A DNA stretch of 64,000 nt from Sphingobacteriales bacterium (GTDB lineage: Bacteria > Bacteroidota > Bacteroidia > Chitinophagales > Chitinophagaceae), in NCBI GenBank assembly GCA_027484425.1, contig JAIXSZ010000037.1, positions 1 to 64,000 of the forward strand, written 5' to 3'. Shown here one piece after another: positions 26,553 to 34,655 of this stretch. The notes below the pieces were generated by a model. The model worked only from the letters and a program-made list of their open reading frames with translations, made no database searches and was not told the origin of the DNA. The position numbers and the translations under genes were made by a program. Position 1 is the first letter of the stretch. Each line of letters starts with the position of its first letter.

Positions 26553-28031
26553 ATGGAATTACCTGAGCATTTAACAGTTAGCAATCTTGCAAACAATAAT
26601 ATTCAATCACCATTATCAATAGCTGAAGGGGCTTATGCCCGAATAACTGAGAATCGCAACTATCTGGACAATATCATTAGGCAGGGTGGCACCTACTATG
26701 GTATCAATACCGGGTTTGGGTCTTTGTGCAACGTTCGTATTAATGATAGCGACCTATCGCAATTGCAAGAAAACCTCGTTTGCTCGCATGCCTGTGGTAT
26801 GGGTGACGAGGTACCACAAGACATAGTGCGACTGATGCTATTGCTGAAAATACACGGATTGAGTCAGGGCTATAGTGGGGTAAGACCAGAAATAGTGCAA
26901 CGCCTTGCCGATTTTTACAATTTTGGCATTACACCAGTAGTTTATGAATTAGGTTCGTTGGGTGCCTCGGGCGACTTGGCTCCTCTGGCACATTTATGCT
27001 TACCACTATTCGGTAAAGGAGATGTATACTACAAAGGCAACAGAATGCCAGCTGCTGCTGCAATGCAGCTTGCCGGGCTACAACCAATAAAGCTAGCAGC
27101 TAAAGAAGGGCTGGCATTACTAAATGGCACCCAGTTTATGAGCTCCTATATAACATGGAGTGTACTGGCAGCTCAGCGCCTATCGGCATGGGCAGACGCT
27201 ATCGGAGCGCTATCTGCAGATGCCTTTATGGCAAAAGACGAACCTTACCGACATGCTATACACCGTGTGCGCCCACACAAAGGGCAAATAGCTACGGCCG
27301 AGGCTATGCGCAAATGGTTGGCGGGAAGCCACCTACAGCAGCTACACAAGGAGCAGGTACAAGACCCATACTCATTCAGGTGCATACCACAGGTGCATGG
27401 GGCTACCAAAGATGTGCTGGAAACCGTAACAAGGGTGCTGGAAATAGAAATCAACTCTGTAACAGACAACCCCATCGTGTTTCATGACGAAGACGCTATA
27501 GTAAGTGGTGGTAACTTTCATGGTCAGCCATTGGCGCTCCATGCCGACTTTCTGGCTATAGCTATGTCGGAGCTAGCCAATATATCGGAGCGCCGCACGT
27601 ATCTGCTGGTAAGTGGTCAGCGAGGCTTGCCTCCGTTTCTGGCCCCAGCTGCAGGTCTTAATAGTGGTTTTATGATAGCTCAATATACTGCTGCTGCCAT
27701 AGTAAGTCAAAATAAACAATACTGTACCCCTGCATCTATAGATAGTATAGTAAGTAGCAACGGACAAGAAGATCATGTGAGTATGGGCGCCAATGCTGCT
27801 ACCAAATTGCGTAAGGTATTGCTTAACGTTCAGCGAGTATTGGCTATTGAACTGCTTACTGCAGCTCAAGCCTTAGAACTTCGCCGTCCGGCGCAGTCGT
27901 CGCCGGCATTGGAGGCAATATTTACACAGCTACGTACTGTGGCCCCATTTATGGAACAAGATGATGTGCTGCATTATAGACTAATGGCGGCTGAGCGGAT
28001 GCTGGATAATTATCCACCTACTATTGATTAA
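26553..28031 (+). CDS. hutH: Histidine ammonia-lyase (aromatic amino acid lyase family)
   Basis: 492 residues. The Ala-Ser-Gly triad that forms the MIO cofactor is at residues 138-140 (LGSLGASGDLAPLAH). The active-site Tyr lies in YYGINTGFGSL. The selectivity position reads Ser-His (NLVCSHACGMG), as in histidine lyases, not the His-Leu or Phe-Leu seen in tyrosine or phenylalanine lyases. It would deaminate histidine to urocanate. None of hutU, hutI or hutG is adjacent, so either the pathway is scattered or the product serves another purpose. The next gene begins 58 bases downstream with its own promoter box. Confidence 0.9.
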   Translation: MELPEHLTVSNLANNNIQSPLSIAEGAYARITENRNYLDNIIRQGGTYYGINTGFGSLCNVRINDSDLSQLQENLVCSHACGMGDEVPQDIVRLMLLLKIHGLSQGYSGVRPEIVQRLADFYNFGITPVVYELGSLGASGDLAPLAHLCLPLFGKGDVYYKGNRMPAAAAMQLAGLQPIKLAAKEGLALLNGTQFMSSYITWSVLAAQRLSAWADAIGALSADAFMAKDEPYRHAIHRVRPHKGQIATAEAMRKWLAGSHLQQLHKEQVQDPYSFRCIPQVHGATKDVLETVTRVLEIEINSVTDNPIVFHDEDAIVSGGNFHGQPLALHADFLAIAMSELANISERRTYLLVSGQRGLPPFLAPAAGLNSGFMIAQYTAAAIVSQNKQYCTPASIDSIVSSNGQEDHVSMGANAATKLRKVLLNVQRVLAIELLTAAQALELRRPAQSSPALEAIFTQLRTVAPFMEQDDVLHYRLMAAERMLDNYPPTID

Positions 28032-28069
28032 TGTGTTTTTAGAACCCAACACTATTTTTACCTCAATAA

Positions 28070-28077
28070 TATATTTG
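28070..28077 (+). promoter_or_regulatory. -7 promoter box (TATATTTG) of the glycosyltransferase-like gene
   Basis: Perfect TAnnTTTG, 12 bases before the ATG at 28090. Confidence 0.5.
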
Positions 28078-28089
28078 CATAGTTAAACT

Positions 28090-28998
28090 ATGGACAAGCA
28101 ACCAAATTATATAATTTTTCAGTGCTACGGAAACGAGAATATTTTTCATGAGTGTGCTTTTGCGTTACTCTCATTATCGCGACTGTATGGTGGTGGCTAT
28201 CCTGCCAATACACAAATATGGGTGTATACCGATAACCCAAGCTGGTTTAGTACTTTTAAAAACATAAGCCTACCACTCAACTTCTGTGAAGTAACACCAG
28301 CTTATATAGCTAAGTGGAGAGGTAGTATAGATTTCGTGCACAGAGTAAAGATTGAAATACTAAAAGATTTTACCAAAGATAGAAACGGCAATGTGCTGTA
28401 CACCGATACAGATGTGGTGTTTACCTGGCCTTTAGACTACCTGATGAATCAAATAAACAGCGGACAACTGTACATGCATGTAAACGAAGGTGTGGTCAGC
28501 AGCCGCAGCAATCCTATTTTTACAAAACTAGACGCACACCTTCACGACAACACCCCCATGAAGGTAAATGACAAACCGTTATGGGACCTGCCAATGTGGA
28601 ATGCTGGTGTACTGGGCTTTGATACTAAATACCGTCACCTACTAGACGATGTGCTGACATTTACTGATACTGAATATCCACGTTTCCCCAAACATATAGT
28701 GGAACAGTTTGCTTTTTCAGTGTTCTTTGCTCATGCTGGCACTATAAAGGCGGCTTCACCCTTTGTGCTGCACTACTGGAACCTGAAGGAAGCCCGCGCA
28801 GTGCTGGCATCGTTCTTCGCCCACTTCAAAAACCACGACTGGAATGAACTTTCTGAATATAGTAGCCTACTGCAAATGCCTGTGCTGATGCAGGAAAAAG
28901 TAAATTTCCTTGCCAACCGTGACATAACCGACAAACTACTGAAAAAACAATGGCAACCTACAGACTATAACTGGCGCGAAATGCTGACCCAGCTATAA
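28090..28998 (+). CDS. Putative nucleotide-sugar glycosyltransferase (GT-A like)
   Basis: 302 residues, no signal peptide or membrane span. The N-terminal half looks like a GT-A fold: YIIFQCYGNENIFHECAFALLSL, IWVYTDNPSWF, a basic HRVKIEILKDF helix, and VLYTDTDVVF, where D-T-D is a plausible metal/nucleotide motif. MWNAGVLGFD follows, as in GT8-like enzymes. The C-terminal part is helical and ends WREMLTQL. It is not next to other glycan genes except across hutH. The specific reaction is unknown; glycosyltransferase is inferred from the motif order. Confidence 0.6.
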   Translation: MDKQPNYIIFQCYGNENIFHECAFALLSLSRLYGGGYPANTQIWVYTDNPSWFSTFKNISLPLNFCEVTPAYIAKWRGSIDFVHRVKIEILKDFTKDRNGNVLYTDTDVVFTWPLDYLMNQINSGQLYMHVNEGVVSSRSNPIFTKLDAHLHDNTPMKVNDKPLWDLPMWNAGVLGFDTKYRHLLDDVLTFTDTEYPRFPKHIVEQFAFSVFFAHAGTIKAASPFVLHYWNLKEARAVLASFFAHFKNHDWNELSEYSSLLQMPVLMQEKVNFLANRDITDKLLKKQWQPTDYNWREMLTQL

Positions 28999-29165
28999 GA
29001 TGAAAACTGAGATTTACGGTAGAAAATTATAATTTTACACTACTCAGCATATAAATAGGCGTATCATACCACAAGTATTATTGTCTTTTGTGTGCAGTTT
29101 CAATTTTGTTTAAAGTAATCTAGGGAGTAGAAAGGCTATCACTGGCAAAACGAGCAACAAACCTA

Positions 29166-29921
29166 ATGGTACTAACACAGTTTCGTGCACTGAAAGAGCA
29201 GCAAAAAAGTGGATTTGCAGTACTTGCCGACCCCGACAAAATAGCCCCTGCAGACATGCACCACTTGGCACGCCTCTGCAACAATGCGGGTGTAGACTAT
29301 CTGCTGATGGGTGGTAGCCTGCTGATGATACACCAAATGGAGCTGTGCATACAACGATTTAAGGCTGAAAGTAACATACCTGTAGTACTGTTTCCGGGTA
29401 GTCCTGCCCAAGTAACCCCCTATGCCGATGCGCTACTGTACCTTTCGCTTATATCGGGCAGAAATCCAGAGTTGCTGATTGGGCAGCATGTGGCATCAGC
29501 ACCGCAAGTAAAGGCCAGCGGGCTGGAGGTAATATCTACAGGCTATATCATAGTAGATGGCGGCACGCAAACTACGGTATCGTACATGAGCAATACCACG
29601 CCCTTACCCGCAGACAAACCCGACATAGCACTTTGCACTGCATGGGCGGGCGAGCTGCAAGGAAAACATGCTATTTACCTAGATGCGGGCAGCGGTGCCA
29701 AAAGACCAGTGTCGGTGGAAATGATACAAAAAGTAAGTAGCAACATAGCAGTGCCATTGATAGTAGGTGGCGGCATATGCACCCCCGAAAAAGTATACGA
29801 CAACTGCCGTGCCGGTGCTAACATAATAGTGGTGGGCAATGCAATAGAGCGCGACCCTATGCTTATAAAGGATATGGCACAAGCAGCTAAGGCTGGGAAT
29901 GAGTATGTGCTTGAGCGTTAA
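29166..29921 (+). CDS. Geranylgeranylglyceryl-phosphate synthase family protein (bacterial group II, PcrB-like)
   Basis: 251 residues, TIM barrel. Family motifs are GFAVLADPDKIAP at the start, VDYLLMGGSLLM, VVLFPGSPAQVTPYADALLYLSLISGRNPELLIGQHV, ISTGYIIVDGG, IYLDAGSGAKRPV, and the phosphate-binding end VPLIVGGGICTPEKV and GANIIVVGNAIE. The enzyme joins a prenyl diphosphate to sn-glycerol-1-phosphate by an ether bond. Group II members occur in Bacteroidota, where the lipid made and its purpose are uncertain. The upstream gap 28999-29165 contains a 14-bp palindrome (29023-29036) but no clear promoter. Confidence 0.93.
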   Translation: MVLTQFRALKEQQKSGFAVLADPDKIAPADMHHLARLCNNAGVDYLLMGGSLLMIHQMELCIQRFKAESNIPVVLFPGSPAQVTPYADALLYLSLISGRNPELLIGQHVASAPQVKASGLEVISTGYIIVDGGTQTTVSYMSNTTPLPADKPDIALCTAWAGELQGKHAIYLDAGSGAKRPVSVEMIQKVSSNIAVPLIVGGGICTPEKVYDNCRAGANIIVVGNAIERDPMLIKDMAQAAKAGNEYVLER

Positions 29922-29974
29922 TAAACATTATCCCCCTGCTTCAATAAGACTATCCTAAATATTAGAGAGCTTTC

Positions 29975-30056
29975 TACTGTTCTGTACCTTGTACAGTACA
30001 TTGATGTTACAAACAACAAGACTGTAAAAATTAGTAAACATCAAGCGGTTTGATGT
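29975..30056. repeat. Cluster of short inverted repeats in the 29922-30219 gap
   Basis: CTGTAC(29982-29987)-CTT-GTACAG(29991-29996) nested within TACTGT/ACAGTA; TTGATGTT at 30001-30008 inverted against AACATCAA at 30037-30044; and ACATCAA (30038-30044) paired with TTGATGT (30050-30056) over a 5-base loop. Further on, ATGATAA (30082-30088) is inverted against TTATCAT (30109-30115). No ORF of note lies here. The elements could be operator sites or RNA structure; no function is assigned. Confidence 0.6.
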
Positions 30057-30125
30057 ACGTGACGTGTATCAAAATGCCTTCATGATAAAATAACACACAT
30101 ACACCAAATTATCATAAAATAAGCC

Positions 30126-30133
30126 TACTTTTG
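30126..30133 (+). promoter_or_regulatory. -7 promoter box (TACTTTTG) upstream of the KTSC/J-domain gene
   Basis: Perfect TAnnTTTG 24 bases before the hairpin at 30157 and 86 bases before the ATG at 30220. Transcription would start near 30139. Confidence 0.5.
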
Positions 30134-30156
30134 CGCTGCCTAAGGAAAGGTAGCAG

Positions 30157-30187
30157 ATCGTCCCGGCGGATGTCGGGACGATTTTTT
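30157..30187 (+). terminator. Strong intrinsic terminator or attenuator before the KTSC/J-domain gene
   Basis: A perfect 9-bp stem (ATCGTCCCG 30157-30165 with CGGGACGAT 30174-30182) followed by six T. A weaker hairpin (GCTGCC/GGTAGC) lies just before it. Its place between a -7 box and the ATG at 30220 suggests either a roughly 50-base small RNA or leader attenuation. It could also simply end transcripts from 29166-29921. Confidence 0.7.
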
Positions 30188-30219
30188 GTTTAAAAGAATC
30201 TCATTTTTAAAGTACAGGT

Positions 30220-30678
30220 ATGAAAAAAATTATCGGCTACAGAAAGCTGCTCGGTGTCACGGAAAAGGTTACGCTGCAAGATCTCAAAACCATCTACAGA
30301 AACCTGATGAAAGACTGGCACCCCGACAAGTTTGCCGACAATCCAGAGCAGCAGGAAGAGGCAGAAGTGAAAAGTAAAAGAATTATCGAAGCATACCATT
30401 TTCTGGTTAGCATATCGGCTGAGCGTCGCCTGCAAGAGTTGCCAGAATATACACTTACTACGTCTTCGTCTCCTATTGTTGACTTCGACTATAAAAATGA
30501 AACATTGCTCATCAAGTACTTGGACGGTAGCAGCTATGAGTACTTTGGTGTGCCAAAAGCTACTTACATAAAGTTAGTTAATGCGCCGTCTCCGGCACGT
30601 TTTGCCCGCCGTCATATCTGCACCACCTTCGTTTACAGAAAAGTAGATAGCGTGACAGAAGTAGCTCAGCAAGCATAG
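30220..30678 (+). CDS. J-domain and KTSC-domain protein
   Basis: 152 residues in two parts. Residues ~1-75 are a J domain (YRKLLGVTEKVTLQDLKTIYRNLMKDWHPDKF) with the essential His-Pro-Asp, so it can stimulate a DnaK-type chaperone. Residues ~85-145 are a KTSC domain (YKNETLLIKYLDGSSYEYFGVPKATY, then SPARFARRHI), a small nucleic-acid-associated domain named for its conserved residues, of unclear role. The pairing is known in Bacteroidota. Its expression may be governed by the terminator-like element just upstream. Confidence 0.88.
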   Translation: MKKIIGYRKLLGVTEKVTLQDLKTIYRNLMKDWHPDKFADNPEQQEEAEVKSKRIIEAYHFLVSISAERRLQELPEYTLTTSSSPIVDFDYKNETLLIKYLDGSSYEYFGVPKATYIKLVNAPSPARFARRHICTTFVYRKVDSVTEVAQQA

Positions 30679-30706
30679 TTTTAGGGCAGTATTATTGTAA
30701 AATTAT

Positions 30707-31297
30707 TTAAGAAAGAGCTGATCTATGAGGTTGCAGAGTGGTATCAAGCCACTCTGCTAATTTCTTAGCAAGTACATCCGACCTTCTGCGTGGGCTAGAT
30801 GCATACCACCACATATTGCTATAATGACTGTTGATAAGTATTCTGTTGTTGTCGGCTATCAATATCATTATTTCTTTTTTAGCCATCTCTTCATTTCCAA
30901 TTTCTTTACTCTGCACCATAAATATGTTTGAATCTCTGGCATGAACATCTGACAATACTTGTTGTTCGGCTAGAAATCGGGATATCAGCATACTATTATC
31001 AGTAGTGTTTTTTGCCGAAGGCAATTCCTGAAATTGCAATGTATTCCACAACTTCATAGCTCTGACCACAACAGTAAGAAATGCAAACGACAATATAACC
31101 ATATTCAACAATCTGTTCTCAGCCTGAGTTGTTAACACCCACTGTATAGATACGACTACTATTATAAAAACTATGGCAGCAATAGGCACCAACATTTTTT
31201 TGCCAATAGGGTAACGTTTGTGTTGTTTGATAAAAGACAGTTCATTGGCAATATCATCCCAATGAATCCCATAGTTATTAGTATCACTTTTTGCCAT
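30707..31297 (-). CDS. Two-span membrane protein of unknown function
   Basis: 196 residues. A cytoplasmic start (WDDIANELSFIKQHKRYPIGKK) leads into two hydrophobic spans (MLVPIAAIVFIIVVVSIQWVL at ~35-55 and LLNMVILSFAFLTVVVRAM at ~64-82). The soluble C-terminal half has IMVQ/ILIADNNRILI strands and a basic SSPRRRSDVLAKKLAEWL helix. The overall shape recalls YcxB-like/PH-domain membrane proteins, but I do not recognise a family. Convergent with the KTSC gene (28 bases between stops). Confidence 0.6.
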   Translation of the reverse strand: MAKSDTNNYGIHWDDIANELSFIKQHKRYPIGKKMLVPIAAIVFIIVVVSIQWVLTTQAENRLLNMVILSFAFLTVVVRAMKLWNTLQFQELPSAKNTTDNSMLISRFLAEQQVLSDVHARDSNIFMVQSKEIGNEEMAKKEIMILIADNNRILINSHYSNMWWYASSPRRRSDVLAKKLAEWLDTTLQPHRSALS

Positions 31298-31346
31298 TTT
31301 ACAAATCTAAATAAATCTTGTCTATCCTGAACAGCCTGCTGGATAG

Positions 31347-31354
31347 TACATTTG
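31347..31354 (+). promoter_or_regulatory. -7 box (TACATTTG) 3 bases before the helicase ATG
   Basis: Perfect TAnnTTTG; with normal spacing the transcript would start at or near the ATG at 31358, so the mRNA may be leaderless. Confidence 0.4.
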
Positions 31355-31357
31355 CCT

Positions 31358-33265
31358 ATGGACTATTTCAAACAGCTACAGCAACTGTTGCTTATAGAGA
31401 GGGAAGAAGACAGGCGCAACTATCAGGAGCTTACAAAATCATCGTCAGCAGCAGAGCGGCGCACCAATGGTATCACCTGGTATCCGGTAGCCATAAGAGG
31501 GAAAGAGCTAAGTAAGGCTGAATACCTGACTGTAGAAGTAGAACGCACAACACATACCGACCTCGCACATCAGTTCAGGTTTGGGGGTGCGGCGGTATTG
31601 TTCTGCAATCACGATGCTGCCAATGACCGCATAGAAGGCACCATTACCCACATAGGTGGTAATAGACTAAAAATATCGCTGCGTACCGATGAACTACCCG
31701 ACTGGGCTGACAACGGCAAACTGGGCATAGACCTGCTGTTTGACGACAACAGCTATGACGAAATGCAGCAGGCACTGAAACTGGCAACTACTCTTGCAGA
31801 AAAAAAAGAAGAAGGCAGACTGATAAATGTACTGACCGGTAGTACTCCACCAGCCTTTAACACAGATATACCTGTGTATACCAATGCTGCACTTAACCCC
31901 TCACAGCAAGCTGCCGTAAACCTCATACTTACTGCCGCCGACGTAGCCATAGTACACGGCCCACCTGGAACCGGCAAAACCACTACTCTGGTGCAAGCCA
32001 TAAAGGCACTGATAGCACAGGGCGAGCAACGCATACTAGTAGTAGCACCTAGCAATACTGCTGTAGACTTGCTATCTGACAAACTATCTGCCGAGGGGCT
32101 GAATGTGCTGCGGGTGGGCAATCCGGCGAGGGTGTCTGAGCGGCTGATGTCGCTGACACTAGACAGCAAAATGGCTGCACATAGCACCATGAAGGATATA
32201 AAACGGCTGAAAAAACAAGCGTCAGAATTTAAAGAAATGGCGCATAAGTACAAGCGTAGTTTCGGGAGGGCAGAGCGCGAGCAGCGCAAAGCACTGTTTG
32301 ACGAAGCTTATAAAATAATGAAAGATGTGGGCAGGCTGGAGCAATACATTATAGACGATGTAGTAGGAAAAGCACAAGTAATCACTGCGACACCTGTAGG
32401 TGCCAATCATTATACTGTGCGCTCACTCACCTATAATACTGTAGTAATAGACGAGGCCGGCCAAGCACTAGAACCTGCCTGCTGGATACCGATACTGAAG
32501 GGCAAAAAAGTAATACTAGCGGGGGACCACTGCCAGTTGCCGCCCACCATCAAAAGTGCCGAAGCTGCCCGCCTAGGGCTAAGTATAACCCTGCTGGAAA
32601 AATGTATAGCCCTGTACCCTCAAGCAGTAGCACTGCTTACCGAGCAATACCGGATGCACCAGCATATCATGGGCTATTCATCGGGTGTGTTTTACAAAAA
32701 TCTGCTACAGGCGCACGCCACGGTAGCCAGCCATCTGCTGTATGATGCGGAAACGCCCCTTGCTTTTATAGATACTGCTGGTTGCGGATACGAAGAAAAA
32801 CAAGAACAAACTGCCATCTCTAACCCCGATGAGGCAGCATTGCTGCTGCGCCACCTCAGCCAGTTGGTAATCTCGTTGCAGCCCCACTTTAGCGATGGCA
32901 CATTCCCTTCTATAGCAGTCATATCGCCCTACCGGGAGCAGATATATGTGCTGCGCGAGCTGATGCAGCACTCTCCGGCACTGCTGCCCTACAGTGCCAG
33001 TATTACTATCAATACCATCGATAGTTTTCAGGGGCAGGAGCGCGATGTAGTGTATATAAGTATGACCCGCAGCAACGATAGTGGCACTATAGGGTTCTTA
33101 TCTGATATCAGGCGCATGAACGTAGCCATGACCCGCGCCCGCAAAAAACTGGTGGTAATAGGCGATAGTGCCACGCTATCGCGGCTGGCATTTTATGCCG
33201 ATTTTATAGCTTATGCCGAGCAACTCGATGCCTACCAAAGTGCATGGGAATTTATGGATATTTAA
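31358..33265 (+). CDS. UPF1/IGHMBP2-like superfamily 1 DNA/RNA helicase
   Basis: 635 residues from the ATG at 31358; an in-frame TTG two codons earlier overlaps the promoter box. N-terminal beta-barrel region (residues ~75-140) as in SMBP-2-type helicases. Helicase motifs: Q-motif LNPSQQAAVNLIL, I GPPGTGKTTTLVQA, Ia VVAPSNTAVDLLSDKL, II VVIDEAGQALEPA, III ILAGDHCQLPPT, IV TEQYRMHQHIM, V NTIDSFQGQERDVVYISMTRSN, VI NVAMTRARKKLVVIGD. A basic helical insert sits between Ia and II. It probably unwinds RNA or DNA with 5'-3' polarity; cellular role in bacteria is unclear. Confidence 0.92.
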   Translation: MDYFKQLQQLLLIEREEDRRNYQELTKSSSAAERRTNGITWYPVAIRGKELSKAEYLTVEVERTTHTDLAHQFRFGGAAVLFCNHDAANDRIEGTITHIGGNRLKISLRTDELPDWADNGKLGIDLLFDDNSYDEMQQALKLATTLAEKKEEGRLINVLTGSTPPAFNTDIPVYTNAALNPSQQAAVNLILTAADVAIVHGPPGTGKTTTLVQAIKALIAQGEQRILVVAPSNTAVDLLSDKLSAEGLNVLRVGNPARVSERLMSLTLDSKMAAHSTMKDIKRLKKQASEFKEMAHKYKRSFGRAEREQRKALFDEAYKIMKDVGRLEQYIIDDVVGKAQVITATPVGANHYTVRSLTYNTVVIDEAGQALEPACWIPILKGKKVILAGDHCQLPPTIKSAEAARLGLSITLLEKCIALYPQAVALLTEQYRMHQHIMGYSSGVFYKNLLQAHATVASHLLYDAETPLAFIDTAGCGYEEKQEQTAISNPDEAALLLRHLSQLVISLQPHFSDGTFPSIAVISPYREQIYVLRELMQHSPALLPYSASITINTIDSFQGQERDVVYISMTRSNDSGTIGFLSDIRRMNVAMTRARKKLVVIGDSATLSRLAFYADFIAYAEQLDAYQSAWEFMDI

Positions 33266-33365
33266 GCCACGGAGAAAAGCGAGGTACACACATTTCTCAA
33301 AAAAAATGTGGCTACATTATGCCTTACTTCAAATTTTTAGTATGTTTAATCCAAATACGTGCGTT

Positions 33366-34064
33366 ATGAAAAATTCTATTTTATTCAGTTTAGGTCTTAT
33401 ACTCACTTTTTTCGTCACCGGTTGCGATAGCTACTCCAAGTATACTATTGACGAAAAACCAATGGTAAAAGCAGATGCACGCCTGCTGGGTATATGGAAA
33501 GCTGTAGGCGACACTAACAGATTTGATTACTTCCTGATTCAGAATAGCGAAGACACTCACAAAGAATTTGTGGAGTGGGTGGGCAAAAACAAAGGAGAAG
33601 AAAGAGACCGCAACGAAGCTGTGAAAATGATAGTAGATCATTACAAATCTGGCAATGCTAAAAACGTACATACGCTTTACATCACCCGTATGGACCAAAA
33701 CGGCACCAACCGTCATTACGAAAACTTTACTACAACAATATCTAAAATAGGCAATGCTACTTTTTTGAACATTCCCTACAAGAACGTACCAGTTGAAGAC
33801 GCCGAAATGGAAACAGAAAAAGAAGAATCGGGCTTCTTTTTTGTGCGCATACTCAGCTTCAACGAAAATGCGAGTCTGGTGAAAATAGCAGTGGTGCACG
33901 ACCCATCGCTTAAATACCTGAGCAGTAGCAAACAGGTGCGCAAACAAATAGCTGCCAACATGAATAGGTCTTCTTACTACTCAGATACCATCACCTTGTA
34001 TAAAGTAAATGGTTATCATGAATCTAAAAAAGGTTCTATTACAGTAGCCAATAAGTGGGAGTAA
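33366..34064 (+). CDS. Lipoprotein of unknown function
   Basis: 232 residues from the ATG at 33366. The frame is open further upstream to 33213, overlapping the helicase, but the start at 33366 gives a proper lipoprotein signal (MKNSILFSLGLILTFFVTGC, Cys20). The mature part is polar, with ARLLGIWKAVGDTNRFDYFLIQ near its start, NGTNRHYENFTTTISKIGNATFLNIPYK and FFFVRILSFNENASLVKIAVV, suggesting a lipocalin-like or small beta fold. No family is recognised with certainty. 101 bases after the helicase gene; probably separate. Confidence 0.75.
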   Translation: MKNSILFSLGLILTFFVTGCDSYSKYTIDEKPMVKADARLLGIWKAVGDTNRFDYFLIQNSEDTHKEFVEWVGKNKGEERDRNEAVKMIVDHYKSGNAKNVHTLYITRMDQNGTNRHYENFTTTISKIGNATFLNIPYKNVPVEDAEMETEKEESGFFFVRILSFNENASLVKIAVVHDPSLKYLSSSKQVRKQIAANMNRSSYYSDTITLYKVNGYHESKKGSITVANKWE

Positions 34065-34083
34065 TCAGCTATATGTAAAGTAG

Positions 34084-34410
34084 CTATTCAAAGTAGTTGA
34101 TCACACATTCTTTGAGCATACGTTCTTGCTCTGCCATACCCTTGATGGGTACAGGTTCTATTTCGTTGAAGTGTGGCCAGCCTTCGTCATCGCGGCCTAC
34201 AAACTCATAAAAACCATGCTGCGTAAGCAGTGTACACACAGCAATATGCATGAGATCTTGCTTTTGCTCTTTCGAGAATTTTTTGCGGGGCATTTTTCCT
34301 AGTTCGTTTACCCCTATCAAAAACAATATACCTTCCATATCGGGCAGCTTACCAAAACGCTCTCTGAGCATGTTTTCTGTATCAAGCCACCTTTGTTCAA
34401 AATTTTCCAT
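34084..34410 (-). CDS. Small conserved hypothetical protein
   Basis: 108 residues, soluble and mostly helical: FEQRWLDTENMLRERFGKLPDMEGILFLIGVNELGKMP, then a basic FSKEQKQDLMHIAVCTLLTQHGFYEFVGRDDEGWPHF and a C-terminal amphipathic helix. The even composition and the WPHFxxIEPVP segment give the impression of a family conserved in Bacteroidota. No function can be proposed. It is convergent with the lipoprotein gene (19 bases between stops). Confidence 0.7.
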   Translation of the reverse strand: MENFEQRWLDTENMLRERFGKLPDMEGILFLIGVNELGKMPRKKFSKEQKQDLMHIAVCTLLTQHGFYEFVGRDDEGWPHFNEIEPVPIKGMAEQERMLKECVINYFE

Positions 34411-34608
34411 AAATACTATTCACTTAGCAGGCATTTATTTGCATCCATAACAACAGCCATTTGCTAGTACGTGGCGAAATTAGAGCATTACACCTGAAAC
34501 AGCGTGTAATAAGCGATCTTTTTAGTCAATATAGCCGTATCTTACGGTCACAATTTTTAAGAAAAGTTAAAAATAATAGCCATATACCTCTTTGTGGCTT
34601 TGGCTTTA

Positions 34609-34616
34609 TATTTTTG
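34609..34616 (+). promoter_or_regulatory. -7 promoter box (TATTTTTG) of the MoxR gene
   Basis: Perfect TAnnTTTG, 39 bases before the ATG at 34656; a TTTG at 34591-34594 lies 14 bases upstream, shorter than usual spacing. Confidence 0.45.
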
Positions 34617-34655
34617 ATACCACATCCACATTACTGAGAAAAAAGCACAATAGAA

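Noticed and set aside
29007-29055. CTGAG...CTCAG pairing around the 14-bp palindrome AAAATTATAATTTT
   Set aside because: The outer and inner stems are out of register and need a 7-base bulge; no T-run follows. Likely chance in AT-rich DNA.
33213-33365. N-terminal extension of the lipoprotein frame into the helicase gene
   Set aside because: The extension has no signal peptide and overlaps the end of the helicase; the ATG at 33366 gives a proper lipoprotein signal.
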